A stretch of 64,000 nucleotides of DNA from an uncultured Paracoccaceae bacterium (GTDB lineage: Bacteria > Pseudomonadota > Alphaproteobacteria > Rhodobacterales > Rhodobacteraceae): assembly GCA_947498985.1 (NCBI GenBank), contig CANMMF010000005.1, positions 124,001 through 188,000 on the forward strand. Reading direction: 5' to 3'. The notes beneath the pieces were generated by a model that ran no database searches, was not told the DNA's origin, and worked only from the letters and a program-made list of their open reading frames with translations. Positions 1-9,097 of the stretch are shown piece by piece. The position numbers and the translations under genes are program-made. Every line of letters starts with the position of its first letter. Position 1 is the first letter of the stretch.

Positions 1-851
1 ACGCCTATGGCTCCGAGGAGCAGCGGCAGAAATACCTGCCGAAGCTGGCCTCCGGCGAATGGATTGGCTGTTTCGGTCTGACCGAGCCCGATGCCGGCTC
101 CGACCCCGCGGGCATGAAGACGCGGGCCGAGAAGATCGACGGCGGCTACCGGATCAGCGGGGCCAAGATGTGGATTTCCAACAGCCCGATCGCGGATGTG
201 TTTGTGGTCTGGGCGAAATCCGACGCCCATGACGGCAAGATCCGCGGGTTTGTGCTGGAAAAGGGCATGAAAGGGCTGAGCGCGCCCAAGGTGGGCAACA
301 AGCTCAGCCTGCGCGCCTCTGTCACCGGCGAGATCGTGATGGACGGGGTCGACGTGGGCGAGGACGCGCTGCTGCCACATGTGCAGGGGCTCAAGGGGCC
401 GTTTGGCTGTCTCAACCGCGCGCGTTTCGGGATCAGCTGGGGTGTGCTGGGGGCGGCGGAGTTCTGCTGGCATGCGGCGCGGCGCTACGGGCTGGACCGC
501 AAGCAGTTCGGCAAGCCGATTGCGCAGACGCAGCTTTTCCAGAAGAAACTGGCGGACATGCAGACCGAGATTGCGCTGGGGTTGCAGGGCTGTCTGCAGG
601 TCGGGAGGCTGATGGACGAGGCCCGGGGCGCGCCGGAGATGATCTCCATCCTGAAGCGCAACAATTGCGGCAAGGCGCTGGAGATCGCCCGGCACGCGCG
701 GGACATGCATGGCGGCAACGGCATCTCGGCGGAGTTTCAGGTGATCCGGCACATGGTGAACCTCGAGACAGTGAACACCTATGAGGGCACGCATGATGTA
801 CATGCGCTGATCCTGGGGCGTGCGCAGACCGGGTTGCAGGCGTTTTTCTGA
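1..851 (+). CDS. gcdH: Glutaryl-CoA dehydrogenase, 5'-truncated by the window edge
   Basis: Acyl-CoA dehydrogenase family flavoenzyme; the reading frame is open from base 3, so the true start lies outside the window. The visible ~282 residues cover the middle and C-terminal part. They include the FAD/substrate-contact stretch [13 protein letters not shown], a KMWISN segment, and a C-terminus [19 protein letters not shown], which is characteristic of glutaryl-CoA dehydrogenase and carries the catalytic Glu of EGTHD. The family oxidatively decarboxylates glutaryl-CoA to crotonyl-CoA in lysine and tryptophan catabolism, using electron-transfer flavoprotein as acceptor. It stops 64 bp before a convergent gene. 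The subfamily assignment rests on the C-terminal motif; another acyl-CoA dehydrogenase is possible but less likely. Confidence 0.88.
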   Translation, partial: AYGSEEQRQKYLPKLASGEWIGCFGLTEPDAGSDPAGMKTRAEKIDGGYRISGAKMWISNSPIADVFVVWAKSDAHDGKIRGFVLEKGMKGLSAPKVGNKLSLRASVTGEIVMDGVDVGEDALLPHVQGLKGPFGCLNRARFGISWGVLGAAEFCWHAARRYGLDRKQFGKPIAQTQLFQKKLADMQTEIALGLQGCLQVGRLMDEARGAPEMISILKRNNCGKALEIARHARDMHGGNGISAEFQVIRHMVNLETVNTYEGTHDVHALILGRAQTGLQAFF

Positions 852-915
852 GCCGGTCCACTCATCCACCCTGATGGGTGGTCTCGTTTCAACGCAGAGT
901 GTTACGGGGCGATCT

Positions 916-2190
916 TCATGTGATGCGTGAAGCGGGTGCGATGCGTGCAGGGGCGGCGTTGAGCGCGTCCCGGGCAAACCCGGCGGCGCTCTTGTAGCGC
1001 GCCATGAAGGCTGCACGCTCCGCAGCGGGGATCACGTCGTCGATGTCATCGAAGACGCCGCCGCATCTGGTATCGACCTCTCGCAGGAGCCCGAACGGGC
1101 CGTCTTCGCGGTTGCGCAGGATGAGCGCGCTGACCGGGCCGCAAAGCTCCGCGTCATAGGCGTCGAGGGCCCCGGGCGTCACGCCATGGGCCAGCATCTT
1201 TGCGCCAAGCGTGCGCGCATCGATCAGCGCCTGGGACGCGCCGTTGGAGCCTGTAGGGTACATCGCATGGGCGGCGTCACCCATCAGTGCCACATGGCCG
1301 TCGACCCATGTGGGCACCGGATCGCGGTCGATCATCGGGTTCTCATAGGCGATATCGGCGCCCTGCAGCAGCGCGGGCACGTCCAGCCAATCGTAGCGGA
1401 AGTCGTTGAAATACGGCGCAAAGCTTTGGATGGCCACCGGTTTGAACCAGCCGCTTTTCTGCCAGCCATGGGAGGCGTCGAACACCCGTTCGGCGATCCA
1501 GTTGATCTCTGACAGCCCGTCGGACCCCGGGCGGCTGATCGGGTAGATCACCATGCGCAGCGCGCCGGAGCCCAGCCCGATGAAGGACGCACCGGTGCGG
1601 ATGGCGCGTGCGCGGGTTGTGCCGCGCCACATCAGCGCGCCGCCCCAATGGATCGGCGGCTGGTCGGGATGCATCTGAGCGCGCAGCGCGGAGTGGATGC
1701 CGTCTGCGGCGATCAGCAGCGTGCCTTTCGCCTCCGCGGGGCCGTCGGGGCCATCGTAAAGCAGCGTCACGCCACCCGGATCGTTGCGGTAACCGGTGGC
1801 GCGGCAGCCTGTGCGAAACGCCTCGGGACCGGCGCGGGCCACAAAGGTCTCGTGCAGCAGCATGTGGAACGCGCCGCGATGTACCGCGTATTGTGGCCAG
1901 TTATAGCCCGCCTCAAGCCCGCGCGGTTCGGCATGGATCTCGCGCCCGTTGAGCCCGACAAGCGCCCATTCGCGGGCAGGCAGGCCCACCCGGTCGAGCA
2001 TGCCCGCGTCGATGCCCAGATCGAACAACTCGCGCACCGCATTGGGTTGCAGGTTGATGCCCACGCCCAGAGGTTTGAGATCGCGCACCGCTTCGAACAC
2101 CGTGCAGGGCACGCCGATCTGCTGCAGCGTCAGCGCGACCGAAAGCCCACCGATGCCGCCGCCCGCGATCAGCACATGCGGCGCGGTCAA
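916..2190 (-). CDS. PhzS-like FAD-dependent monooxygenase
   Basis: A 424-residue class A flavoprotein monooxygenase. The N-terminus has the Rossmann GGGIGG dinucleotide motif. The second motif is an ADGIHSALR segment near residue 165, and the FAD-ribityl motif GDAAHAMYPTGSNGASQA lies near residue 300. Overall the pattern (PLGVGINLQPNAV, WPQYAVHRG, PMIDRDPVPTW) resembles PhzS, the 5-methylphenazine-1-carboxylate hydroxylase, more than salicylate hydroxylase. No phenazine genes are nearby, so the substrate is unknown. The start is a TTG at 2190 that overlaps the TGA of the upstream dehydratase (TTGA). It places the Rossmann strand at residue 4, whereas longer upstream frames add unrelated sequence. 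The overlap implies translational coupling and a shared catabolic role, which is inference. Confidence 0.85.
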   Translation of the reverse strand: MTAPHVLIAGGGIGGLSVALTLQQIGVPCTVFEAVRDLKPLGVGINLQPNAVRELFDLGIDAGMLDRVGLPAREWALVGLNGREIHAEPRGLEAGYNWPQYAVHRGAFHMLLHETFVARAGPEAFRTGCRATGYRNDPGGVTLLYDGPDGPAEAKGTLLIAADGIHSALRAQMHPDQPPIHWGGALMWRGTTRARAIRTGASFIGLGSGALRMVIYPISRPGSDGLSEINWIAERVFDASHGWQKSGWFKPVAIQSFAPYFNDFRYDWLDVPALLQGADIAYENPMIDRDPVPTWVDGHVALMGDAAHAMYPTGSNGASQALIDARTLGAKMLAHGVTPGALDAYDAELCGPVSALILRNREDGPFGLLREVDTRCGGVFDDIDDVIPAAERAAFMARYKSAAGFARDALNAAPARIAPASRIT

Positions 2191-3920
2191 TGGATCTCGG
2201 GCTCCGCCACCGGAGCGCCGAATTCCGAGCGCAGGAAGTCGAAATCGCAGCCCTTGTCGGCCTGTTCGATATGGCGCGTGAACATCCAGCCATAGCCGCG
2301 TTCGTAGCGCGGGGCGGGGGCGGTCCAGGCATCGCGCCGCTGGGCCAGCTCGGCATCGCTGAGCGCCACCGACAGCGTGCGGTTGGGCACATCGAGCGTG
2401 ATCACGTCGCCGGTGCGGATCAGCGCCAGAGGCCCGCCGACAAAGGCTTCGGGCGCCACATGCAGCACGCAGGCGCCGTAGCTGGTGCCGGACATGCGCG
2501 CATCCGAAAGCCGCACCATATCGCGATGGCCCTCTTTCAGCAGCTTTTTCGGCATCGGGATCATGCCCCATTCGGGCATGCCGGGGCCGCCCTGGGGGCC
2601 GGCATTGCGCAACACCAGAACGGTGTCGGCGGTCAGCGGCGCGTCTTCGTCGTCGATGATCGCCTTCAGCGCGTCATAGCTGTCGGCAACCAGCGCGGGG
2701 CCGCTATGGGTGAGGTAGCGCTGGTCCATCGCGGCCGGTTTGATCACCGCGCCGCCGGGGGCGAGATTGCCGCGCAGCACCGCAAGCGAGCCTTCGTGAT
2801 AGACCGGGTTCGAGAGCGGGCGGATGACATCCGGGTTATGGTTCTGCGCGCCGGCGATGCCATCGGCAAGCGGACGCCCCGTGACGGTGATCGCGGCGCC
2901 ATGCAGCTTGTCGCCAAGCTCCTTCATCAGCGCGGGCAGGCCGCCTGCGTAGAAGAAATCCTCCATCAGGTAGTCCTTGCCGGACGGGCGGATATTGGCC
3001 AGCACAGGGGTGGTGCGTCCGATGGCGTCGAGATCGTCAAGCGTGAGATCGAGGCCTGCGCGCCGCGCCATGGCGATGATGTGGATCACCGCATTGGTCG
3101 AGCAGCCGGTGGCCATGGCGACGGTGGCGGCATTGCGCGCGGCGGCTTCGGTCATGATGTGGTCGGGGGTGAGATCCTCCCAGACCATCCCGACCGCGCG
3201 GCGCCCGCAGGCGGCGGACATGCGCTGGTGCCCGGCATCGGGGGCGGGGATCGAGGACGCGCCGGGCAAGGTCAGGCCGAAGGCTTCGGCGATGGCGGTC
3301 ATGGTCGAGGCGGTGCCCATGGTCATGCAATGCCCGTAGGAGCGCGCGATGCCGCCCTCGACGCCCTGCCAGTCGGCATCGGTGATGGTGCCCGCGCGGC
3401 GCTCGTCCCAGTATTTCCAGGTGTCGGAGCCCGAGCCCAGCGTGCGGCCCGCGTAATGCCCGCGCAGCATCGGCCCGCCCGGCAGGTAGATGAAGGGCAG
3501 CCCCATCGACACGGCGCCCATGATGAGCGCGGGCGTGGATTTGTCGCAACCGCCCATCAGCACGGCCGCGTCGACCGGATGCGCGCGCAGCGTCTCCTCG
3601 ACCTCCATCGCGGCGAGGTTGCGGTAAAGCATCGAGGTGGGTTTCAGGAATTGCTCGGAAAGCGAGGGCACCGGGATCTCCATCGGCATGCCGCCTGCCT
3701 GCAGCACGCCCTTTTTCACGAACTCCGCGCGGTCGCGGAAATGCATGTGGCAGGGCTGCGCTTCGGACCAGGTGTTGAGGATCGCGATGACCGGCTTGCC
3801 CTCCCAGTCATGGCCGTCGAGCCCCATCTGCATCGCGCGGCTGCGATGGCCGAAGCTGCGCAGATCGTCCGGTGCAAACCAGCGGGCAGAGCGGAGATCT
3901 TCGGGGCGTTTGAGGGTCAT
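2187..3920 (-). CDS. IlvD/Edd family dehydratase, probably sugar-acid (L-arabonate type)
   Basis: A 577-residue Fe-S dehydratase of the IlvD/Edd family, which removes water from dihydroxy acids. Three cluster-type cysteines are visible, in AQPCH, GGCDKSTPA and GHCMTMGTAS. The N-terminus (RSARWFAPDDLRSFGHRSRAMQMG) and length resemble the aldonic-acid branch (L-arabonate or D-xylonate dehydratases) more than biosynthetic IlvD, so pentonate degradation is the likeliest role; the exact sugar acid cannot be read from sequence. The start at 3920 is chosen because AAGGAC precedes the ATG by 8-9 bases and the conserved N-terminus follows; an in-frame ATG 33 bases upstream lacks such support. The stop overlaps the TTG start of the PhzS-like gene, so the two are probably co-transcribed. 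Confidence 0.86.
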   Translation of the reverse strand: MTLKRPEDLRSARWFAPDDLRSFGHRSRAMQMGLDGHDWEGKPVIAILNTWSEAQPCHMHFRDRAEFVKKGVLQAGGMPMEIPVPSLSEQFLKPTSMLYRNLAAMEVEETLRAHPVDAAVLMGGCDKSTPALIMGAVSMGLPFIYLPGGPMLRGHYAGRTLGSGSDTWKYWDERRAGTITDADWQGVEGGIARSYGHCMTMGTASTMTAIAEAFGLTLPGASSIPAPDAGHQRMSAACGRRAVGMVWEDLTPDHIMTEAAARNAATVAMATGCSTNAVIHIIAMARRAGLDLTLDDLDAIGRTTPVLANIRPSGKDYLMEDFFYAGGLPALMKELGDKLHGAAITVTGRPLADGIAGAQNHNPDVIRPLSNPVYHEGSLAVLRGNLAPGGAVIKPAAMDQRYLTHSGPALVADSYDALKAIIDDEDAPLTADTVLVLRNAGPQGGPGMPEWGMIPMPKKLLKEGHRDMVRLSDARMSGTSYGACVLHVAPEAFVGGPLALIRTGDVITLDVPNRTLSVALSDAELAQRRDAWTAPAPRYERGYGWMFTRHIEQADKGCDFDFLRSEFGAPVAEPEIH

Positions 3921-4340
3921 GGGGCTGTCCTTGGGGTTTGGTTGCAGCAGCATAGCCCGGTTCGTGGTGGCGGAGCAAAGGGGGATGTGGCGGTTGGGTG
4001 GCTTCTGGCGCGGGGTCGGCGCGCCGATCGGCTGGGGGGCCAGCCCCCCAGACCCCCGCCGGCCGGGGGCAGCCCCCCAGACCCCCCGGAGTTTAGCGGC
4101 AAGATGAAGCCAGGGACCGGTGGCGAGCGGCTCAGGCGTCGTCGGTTTCCGACGCGCCGGGCTATGTGCGCGTCTGGGCGGGTGCCTGGGGGGCGCGCGG
4201 ATCGCGCGCCGTGATTGGCGCGGTGCCGGTTCTCGGGGAGTGGCCGCGGCTTGCTCTGCGCCCCGAGCGTTGGCGCGGGGGGCTCGTCTTGGTGACGGCG
4301 CGTGCGGTGCCGTCCGAGAGGGATTGCCGCGCGCGCGGTC
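3921..4340. repeat. Intergenic region with a GC-rich hairpin repeat (4034-4109)
   Basis: About 420 bases without a credible gene, between the dehydratase start and the helicase stop. Positions 4034-4109 hold two G5-6/C5-6 hairpins (4034-4049 and 4065-4077) separated by CAGACCCCC-type spacers and followed by CCCGGAGTTTAG...AAGATGAAG. This resembles the short GC-rich hairpin repeats often seen at gene ends in Rhodobacterales; related copies occur at 57027-57335. It could act as a transcription terminator or mRNA 3'-end structure for the leftward helicase transcript. Nothing else firm was recognised. Confidence 0.55.
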
Positions 4341-5864
4341 TCAGCCCGCGCGGCGCTCGTCGAAGCTCAGGGCGATGAACTCGGGCATGTGATCGCCCAT
4401 GCCCACCACCTTGTTGCCGGAACGCTCGTCGCGTCCGCCGCCGCGGCCGGAGGATTTGCGCTTGTCGGACCCGCGGTCGGATTTGCGCTCGGTCTTGGCG
4501 GGCTCGGCGCGGCGCTCGGGTTGCTCTGTGCGGTCCGTCCGCTCCGCGCGCTCGGCTTTCGGGGTGTCGCCGCTCTCGGTCGCTTCTGTCCGGGCCTCGG
4601 TCTTCTCGCCGTCCGACTGGTCGGATTTGGAGGACCGGCGCGACCGGGAGCGCGAGGGTTTCTTGTCGTCTGCCGGGGCATCCTGACTGGCGGAAGCCGC
4701 CGGTTTGTCGCCGGTTTTCAACGGGTTCTCGAGGCGCGGGATCTCTTTCCGGAGCAGCTTTTCCACCGCGTCGAGATATTTGTCATCCCGTGGCCCCACA
4801 ATGGTGAAGGCCTTGCCATCGCGGCCCGCGCGGCCGGTGCGGCCGATCCGGTGCACGTAATCCTCGGCATGGCTGGGCACGTCGAAATTGAACACATGGC
4901 TCACCGCCGGGATGTCGAGACCGCGCGCGGCCACGTCGGAGGCCACCAGAAGGCGCAGATCGCCCGCGCGGAATCCATCGAGCGTGCGCGTGCGCTGCGA
5001 CTGGTCCAGATCGCCATGGATCGCGGCGGCGTCATAGCCGTATTTCTTGAGGGATTTGGCAACGATATCCACATCGACCTTGCGGTTGCAGAAGATGATC
5101 GCGTTGGTGCAGGCTTCGCCCTCGGCATCGATGATCGCGCGCAGCACTTTGCGTTTTTCGCTGGCCTCGCGGTCGCGGCGCGAAGGTTTGAAGACCACGG
5201 CACCCTGTTCGATGGTCTCGGACGCGGTGGCCTGGCGGGCCACTTCGACGCGGGCGGGGTTGGACAGGAACGTGTTGGTGATGCGCTCGATCTCGGAGGC
5301 CATCGTGGCCGAGAAAAACAGCGTCTGCCGGGTGAAGGGGGTGAGCGAGAAGATCCGCTCGATATCCGGGATGAAGCCCATGTCGAGCATCCGGTCGGCC
5401 TCGTCCACCACCATGATCTGCACGCCGGTGAGCAGGAGCTTGCCGCGTTCGAAATGATCGAGAAGCCGGCCCGGCGTGGCGATCAGCACGTCGACACCCT
5501 TGTCGATCAGGATGTCCTGTTCCTTGAAGCTGACGCCGCCGATCAGCAGTGCCTTGGTGAGCTTGACGTGTTTGGCATAGGTGTCGAAGTTCTCGGCCAC
5601 CTGTGCGGCCAGTTCGCGGGTCGGGCAGAGCACGAGGCTGCGCGGCATCCGGGCGCGGGCGCGGCCGCGCGCCAGCATGGTGATCATCGGCAGCGTGAAG
5701 CTCGCCGTCTTGCCGGTGCCGGTCTGGGCGATGCCCAGCACGTCGCGGCCTTCGAGCGCGGGCGGGATCGCCCCCGCCTGGATCGGCGTGGGCGTTTCGT
5801 AGCCCGCCTCGTCGATGGCTTTCAGCACCTTTGGATTAAGGCTCAGGTCGGAAAATTTCGTCAT
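4341..5864 (-). CDS. rhlE: DEAD-box ATP-dependent RNA helicase (RhlE-like)
   Basis: A 507-residue superfamily 2 helicase that unwinds structured RNA, typically in ribosome assembly, cold adaptation or mRNA turnover. The motifs occur in order: Q-motif region PTPIQAGAIP, Walker A AQTGTGKT, Ia PTRELA, GG, TPGRLLD, DEAD box VDEADRML, SAT, then the C-terminal RecA domain with HRIGRTGRAGRDG. The last ~120 residues form a low-complexity, charged, Ser/Arg/Lys/Glu-rich tail, probably an RNA- or partner-binding extension. The core length and Q-motif fit RhlE/DbpA-like paralogues; the symbol is by family only. It stands alone, with ~320 bases upstream that could hold a long 5' leader. Confidence 0.93.
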   Translation of the reverse strand: MTKFSDLSLNPKVLKAIDEAGYETPTPIQAGAIPPALEGRDVLGIAQTGTGKTASFTLPMITMLARGRARARMPRSLVLCPTRELAAQVAENFDTYAKHVKLTKALLIGGVSFKEQDILIDKGVDVLIATPGRLLDHFERGKLLLTGVQIMVVDEADRMLDMGFIPDIERIFSLTPFTRQTLFFSATMASEIERITNTFLSNPARVEVARQATASETIEQGAVVFKPSRRDREASEKRKVLRAIIDAEGEACTNAIIFCNRKVDVDIVAKSLKKYGYDAAAIHGDLDQSQRTRTLDGFRAGDLRLLVASDVAARGLDIPAVSHVFNFDVPSHAEDYVHRIGRTGRAGRDGKAFTIVGPRDDKYLDAVEKLLRKEIPRLENPLKTGDKPAASASQDAPADDKKPSRSRSRRSSKSDQSDGEKTEARTEATESGDTPKAERAERTDRTEQPERRAEPAKTERKSDRGSDKRKSSGRGGGRDERSGNKVVGMGDHMPEFIALSFDERRAG

Positions 5865-6187
5865 GTCTGTCCGTTCAATGCGGACACTGACTTGGCCCGC
5901 GCGTCTGATCGAGGATCGGGCCCGTATGGCCCTGCAGCTCTGCGCAATGTGATCCTTGCGCGCGGCTTAAGGAAATTATGCGGCAAGGTCAATCGCATGC
6001 CATGTGGAATGGCAGGGGAGAGTGGAGGATTGATGCCGATTTGGCGACAATCCGGAAAAAGATGGGTTATTGATGCAGTAATTGTAAGGAGTGTCGCGAG
6101 GGCGTATGCGGTTCTGTGTGGGCGGGCCGGTCCCAAGGCGGGGTCTGGCCGGGTCGTCTGGTCCACAAGCACATTCCGTTGCATCCC
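5865..6187. other. Intergenic region upstream of the RNA helicase
   Basis: About 320 bases between the helicase start (transcribed leftwards) and the end of a glycosyltransferase gene. It must contain the helicase promoter, perhaps with a long leader as is common for cold-responsive helicases. It is more AT-rich around 6045-6095. No convincing promoter pair, small ORF with a ribosome site, or structured RNA could be recognised by eye. Confidence 0.4.
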
Positions 6188-7156
6188 TCACGCCACCCCG
6201 GGAAAGTGCCGCGTGCGCAGCGCGGGAAAGTCCATCCGGCGGCGGCGCAAGAGGCCATGGGCGTCGAGCCGCGCGCAAAGATCGGCATCGGCCACGCAGA
6301 CTTCGTCGAAAAACGCCCGCAGCGCGGCCTCGCCGCCGGTGGAGTCGATGGCGCGGAAAAGATCGTGCAGCTTCACCGCGTCGCCTTTGCGCACCTGTGG
6401 CTTCAGCTCTTCGCGGTAGGAGCCCTGCGCGAGACGGAATTGATAGGCGCCGATGAAGTGCGCCCAGTCGGCAGCATGGAAATGGCCGAGCGCCAGCCCC
6501 GGCAGTTCGACCTGACCGGGGTTCTGGGTGCCTTCGAGGATCATGTTGTGGATCTTGACCTGCAGCCCCTTGAGGCCGGTCCGGAAAAACAGCTTGCCGG
6601 CCACATGACTCAGAAACCCGCCCGACAGATGCGCGCCCCATTTGGGAAAACACGCTTCTGCCGCGGTCTGACGCGCGCTCTGGTCAAGATGGAAGGCCTT
6701 GAAGAGCGTCTCGCCGGGGGCATGGCCGGTGCCGGGGGCCAGCGCCTCGACCGGGCGGATGCGGGCGCAGAGGCAATCGCGGGGCAGCGGCGCCAGATGC
6801 TGCGCCACGGGGATGTCCGACAGCAGAAACTCGTCCACATCGATATGGGCAAGCCAGTCGACCTCGGGCTTGCGGTTGTTGGCGTGGCGCGCGTTGAGGC
6901 TCTGGCGGACCTGGTGCTTGTCGGGCCGGCCGTTGCGCTTTTGCCACCAGCCCGCATCGGTGTGCAGGGCGCGGATTTTCGGATGGGCTTTCAGCGCGGC
7001 CAGCGTTTCCGGCACGTCTTCGTCCAGATAGAGGTAGAGGCGATGCGCCCCGGCTTCCAGATGCCAGGCCGCGAAATCGAGGATCGCGGTGCGCGGCGCC
7101 TTGATCGTGGAGACGACCCCCCAGCGCGGCTCCTGCGCGGTCATGTGCGCGGTCAT
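6188..7156 (-). CDS. Glycosyltransferase family 2 protein (single-domain copy)
   Basis: A 322-residue predicted cytoplasmic glycosyltransferase of the Glyco_tranf_2_4 type, found in Rhodobacterales surface-polysaccharide loci. The N-terminus RWGVVSTIKAP begins the nucleotide-sugar domain, and HIDVDEFL gives the metal-binding DxD-like acidic motif. A KWGAHLSGGFLSHVAGKLFFRTG region and a GHFHAADW segment also match the neighbour. The ATG at 7156 overlaps the TGA of the upstream gene (ATGA), so translation is coupled. The whole protein aligns by eye with residues ~274-579 of that neighbour, so the pair looks like an old tandem duplication. The sugar and acceptor are unknown; no polysaccharide export or synthesis genes are adjacent. 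Confidence 0.8.
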   Translation of the reverse strand: MTAHMTAQEPRWGVVSTIKAPRTAILDFAAWHLEAGAHRLYLYLDEDVPETLAALKAHPKIRALHTDAGWWQKRNGRPDKHQVRQSLNARHANNRKPEVDWLAHIDVDEFLLSDIPVAQHLAPLPRDCLCARIRPVEALAPGTGHAPGETLFKAFHLDQSARQTAAEACFPKWGAHLSGGFLSHVAGKLFFRTGLKGLQVKIHNMILEGTQNPGQVELPGLALGHFHAADWAHFIGAYQFRLAQGSYREELKPQVRKGDAVKLHDLFRAIDSTGGEAALRAFFDEVCVADADLCARLDAHGLLRRRRMDFPALRTRHFPGVA

Positions 7157-8892
7157 GGCAGGCGCCCGAAGACGCGGGTGACCGCTTCGTCCAGTTCGAA
7201 CCGGTGGGTCAGCAACATCGCATGCGCATCGAGGCGCTGGCGCAGCGCGGGGGTGTCGGCACAGACCTCGTCGAAGAACGCGCGCAGCCCGTCCTCGCCC
7301 TCTTCTTCGGCCAGAAATTCCAGCAGATGCGCCTGTCCAAGCTCCGGCCGCGTCCCGCGCGGGCGGTAGGAGCCTTTGGTGCGGCGAAACTCCAGATGCG
7401 CGCGGAACTGCTGCCAGCTTGTCGCATGCAGATGCGCCAGATAGAGCCCCGGCGGCTTCATCCGGTTGGTCGCGTCCGCGCCGTGGTATTTCAGCGTGTG
7501 AATGCCCAGCCGCGTGTCCGGAATGCCGGTGCGGGCAAAGACCTTGCCGCCGGTATGGCTGAGAAAGCCGCCGTAAAGATGCAGGCCGAACGTGGGGTAG
7601 ATGTCCTGTAGCGTCGCCTTTTTGACCCCGGCCTGCTTGTGGGTGAGCTTGAAGGCAAGGGGTGGTCCGTCCTCTCGGGCCAGCGCCTCGGCAGGCGGGA
7701 CGCGGGTGACCGCGCAAGCGGCAGGAACGGTGGCAAGCTTGGCGGAGAGACCGGTATCGCAGATCAGCAGCTCATCGACATCGATATGACCGAGCCAGTC
7801 GAGCGTGTCCGCGCTGTCGCGCAAGGTGCGGGTGGCGTTGAAGGCCTGCCGCAGCTGATGCGCCTGCATCCGGGGTTTGCCGCTGTCCTGCCAGTAGGCC
7901 GCGTCGCATTGCGTGACGTGGATCCGGGGGTGGCGTGTGAGGAAAGCGGCGGTCCCGGGGTCCGGGTCATCGAGGAAGATGTGCAGCGCCTCGGCGCCCA
8001 ACTCGAGGTGATGGGCGGCAAAGCGGGCGATCTGCGGCAGTGGCGCTTTGATCGTCGAGACGAGGCCCCAGCGCAGGCTGTCGGGTTTCAGGTGCAGCCG
8101 GTCGGCCGGCACCGGTGCTGGGTTCGACTTGCGGCGCGACTGCGGCTGGCTGCGCTGCTTGCGTTTGCGCATGGTCATGAGGCGGCGCAGTACCGTGCGG
8201 TCGTCATGGATCAGCAGGTCGAGCAGATGATGCGCGAGCGGGGCGATGACCGCGTCCGCCTCCGCTTCCTGCCAGAGCCGGGCGACGAGATTGACGTCGA
8301 GCCCGCCGCCGGTGATCGAATAGGCGTCCATCTGCAAGGGCAGCGGCCCGCGGGCGCGGCTGTCGATGGTGAAGGCGGTGTCGGGGCCCAGATCGGAATA
8401 GAGCCGCTCGGTCTCGTAAAGCTTCATGGTGCCGAAGAGCGCGGTGAGCGCGAGGCCGGTGGCGCGCTGCGTGGCATTGATGCCGTGATCGCCGAACGTG
8501 GTGATGGCGGAGACCAGCCAGCGCTGGTCGAGGGCGGCGAGCAGGTGGTCTCCGTGCTCGGCCCAGAGCCGCTGGAAAAGCGCGGGCGCGTGATCGGGCC
8601 AGGCGCGTTTGCGCAGATGCGCGATGAGCAGCCCGTTGAGAAAGGCGAGCTCCGACTGGCCGATGAACTCCCGGCGCAGCGCGTGGCGCTTGCGGTGATA
8701 AGACGAGCGGAAAGGCGGCGCCTCTGCCGGATCGTCGTCGGGATCGGTCACGGTCTGCGTGGCGAAGGGGGCCAGATCGGTGTCGAGCGGCAGCAGGGCG
8801 TCGCCCGGGGCATAGTCGAACGCGTCGCGCCGGCCTTCATACTGGGCCAGCACGGCTTTCATGCCGCCGGGATAGGTGGGGGTGCTGCTCAT
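7153..8892 (-). CDS. Two-part protein: unknown N-terminal domain fused to a family-2 glycosyltransferase
   Basis: A 579-residue protein. Residues ~274-579 are a Glyco_tranf_2_4-like domain (RWGLVSTIKAP at 274, HIDVDELL around 369-376, LHLYGGFLSHTGGKVFARTG further on), homologous to the downstream gene product. Residues 1-~240 form a separate, largely helical region (RKRHALRREFIGQSELAFLNGLL, a WxxxxGDHLLAALDQRW stretch) that I do not recognise. The two parts are joined by a basic, Ser/Pro-rich linker at ~240-270. The start at 8892 is the ATG before SSTPTYPGG; longer upstream frames read into unrelated sequence. It is the first gene of a two-gene operon coupled by ATGA to the next glycosyltransferase. 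The N-terminal part may select the acceptor or carry a second activity; this is inference. Confidence 0.78.
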   Translation of the reverse strand: MSSTPTYPGGMKAVLAQYEGRRDAFDYAPGDALLPLDTDLAPFATQTVTDPDDDPAEAPPFRSSYHRKRHALRREFIGQSELAFLNGLLIAHLRKRAWPDHAPALFQRLWAEHGDHLLAALDQRWLVSAITTFGDHGINATQRATGLALTALFGTMKLYETERLYSDLGPDTAFTIDSRARGPLPLQMDAYSITGGGLDVNLVARLWQEAEADAVIAPLAHHLLDLLIHDDRTVLRRLMTMRKRKQRSQPQSRRKSNPAPVPADRLHLKPDSLRWGLVSTIKAPLPQIARFAAHHLELGAEALHIFLDDPDPGTAAFLTRHPRIHVTQCDAAYWQDSGKPRMQAHQLRQAFNATRTLRDSADTLDWLGHIDVDELLICDTGLSAKLATVPAACAVTRVPPAEALAREDGPPLAFKLTHKQAGVKKATLQDIYPTFGLHLYGGFLSHTGGKVFARTGIPDTRLGIHTLKYHGADATNRMKPPGLYLAHLHATSWQQFRAHLEFRRTKGSYRPRGTRPELGQAHLLEFLAEEEGEDGLRAFFDEVCADTPALRQRLDAHAMLLTHRFELDEAVTRVFGRLP

Positions 8893-9097
8893 CGGCGCAG
8901 AGTGACGCGGCGCTGCGGCAAGGACAAGACGCAGGTACGGCAGGTTTGTGGAAATTGTCGGCCGCGCACGGGAGGGGGACGCCGCTCGCTTGCCAGGGCA
9001 AGCATCGCCCCGCCCGCCCTCCCGCAGGGCGGCGGCAAAGGGGGGCTGCATGATCAGGGGCTTTTCTTTGGGCGCGGGCTGCGGCAAAGGGACGGTC

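Noticed and set aside
4302-6419. A 705-codon rightward ORF across the RNA helicase
   Set aside because: Antisense shadow of the helicase; low-complexity translation without a recognisable fold.
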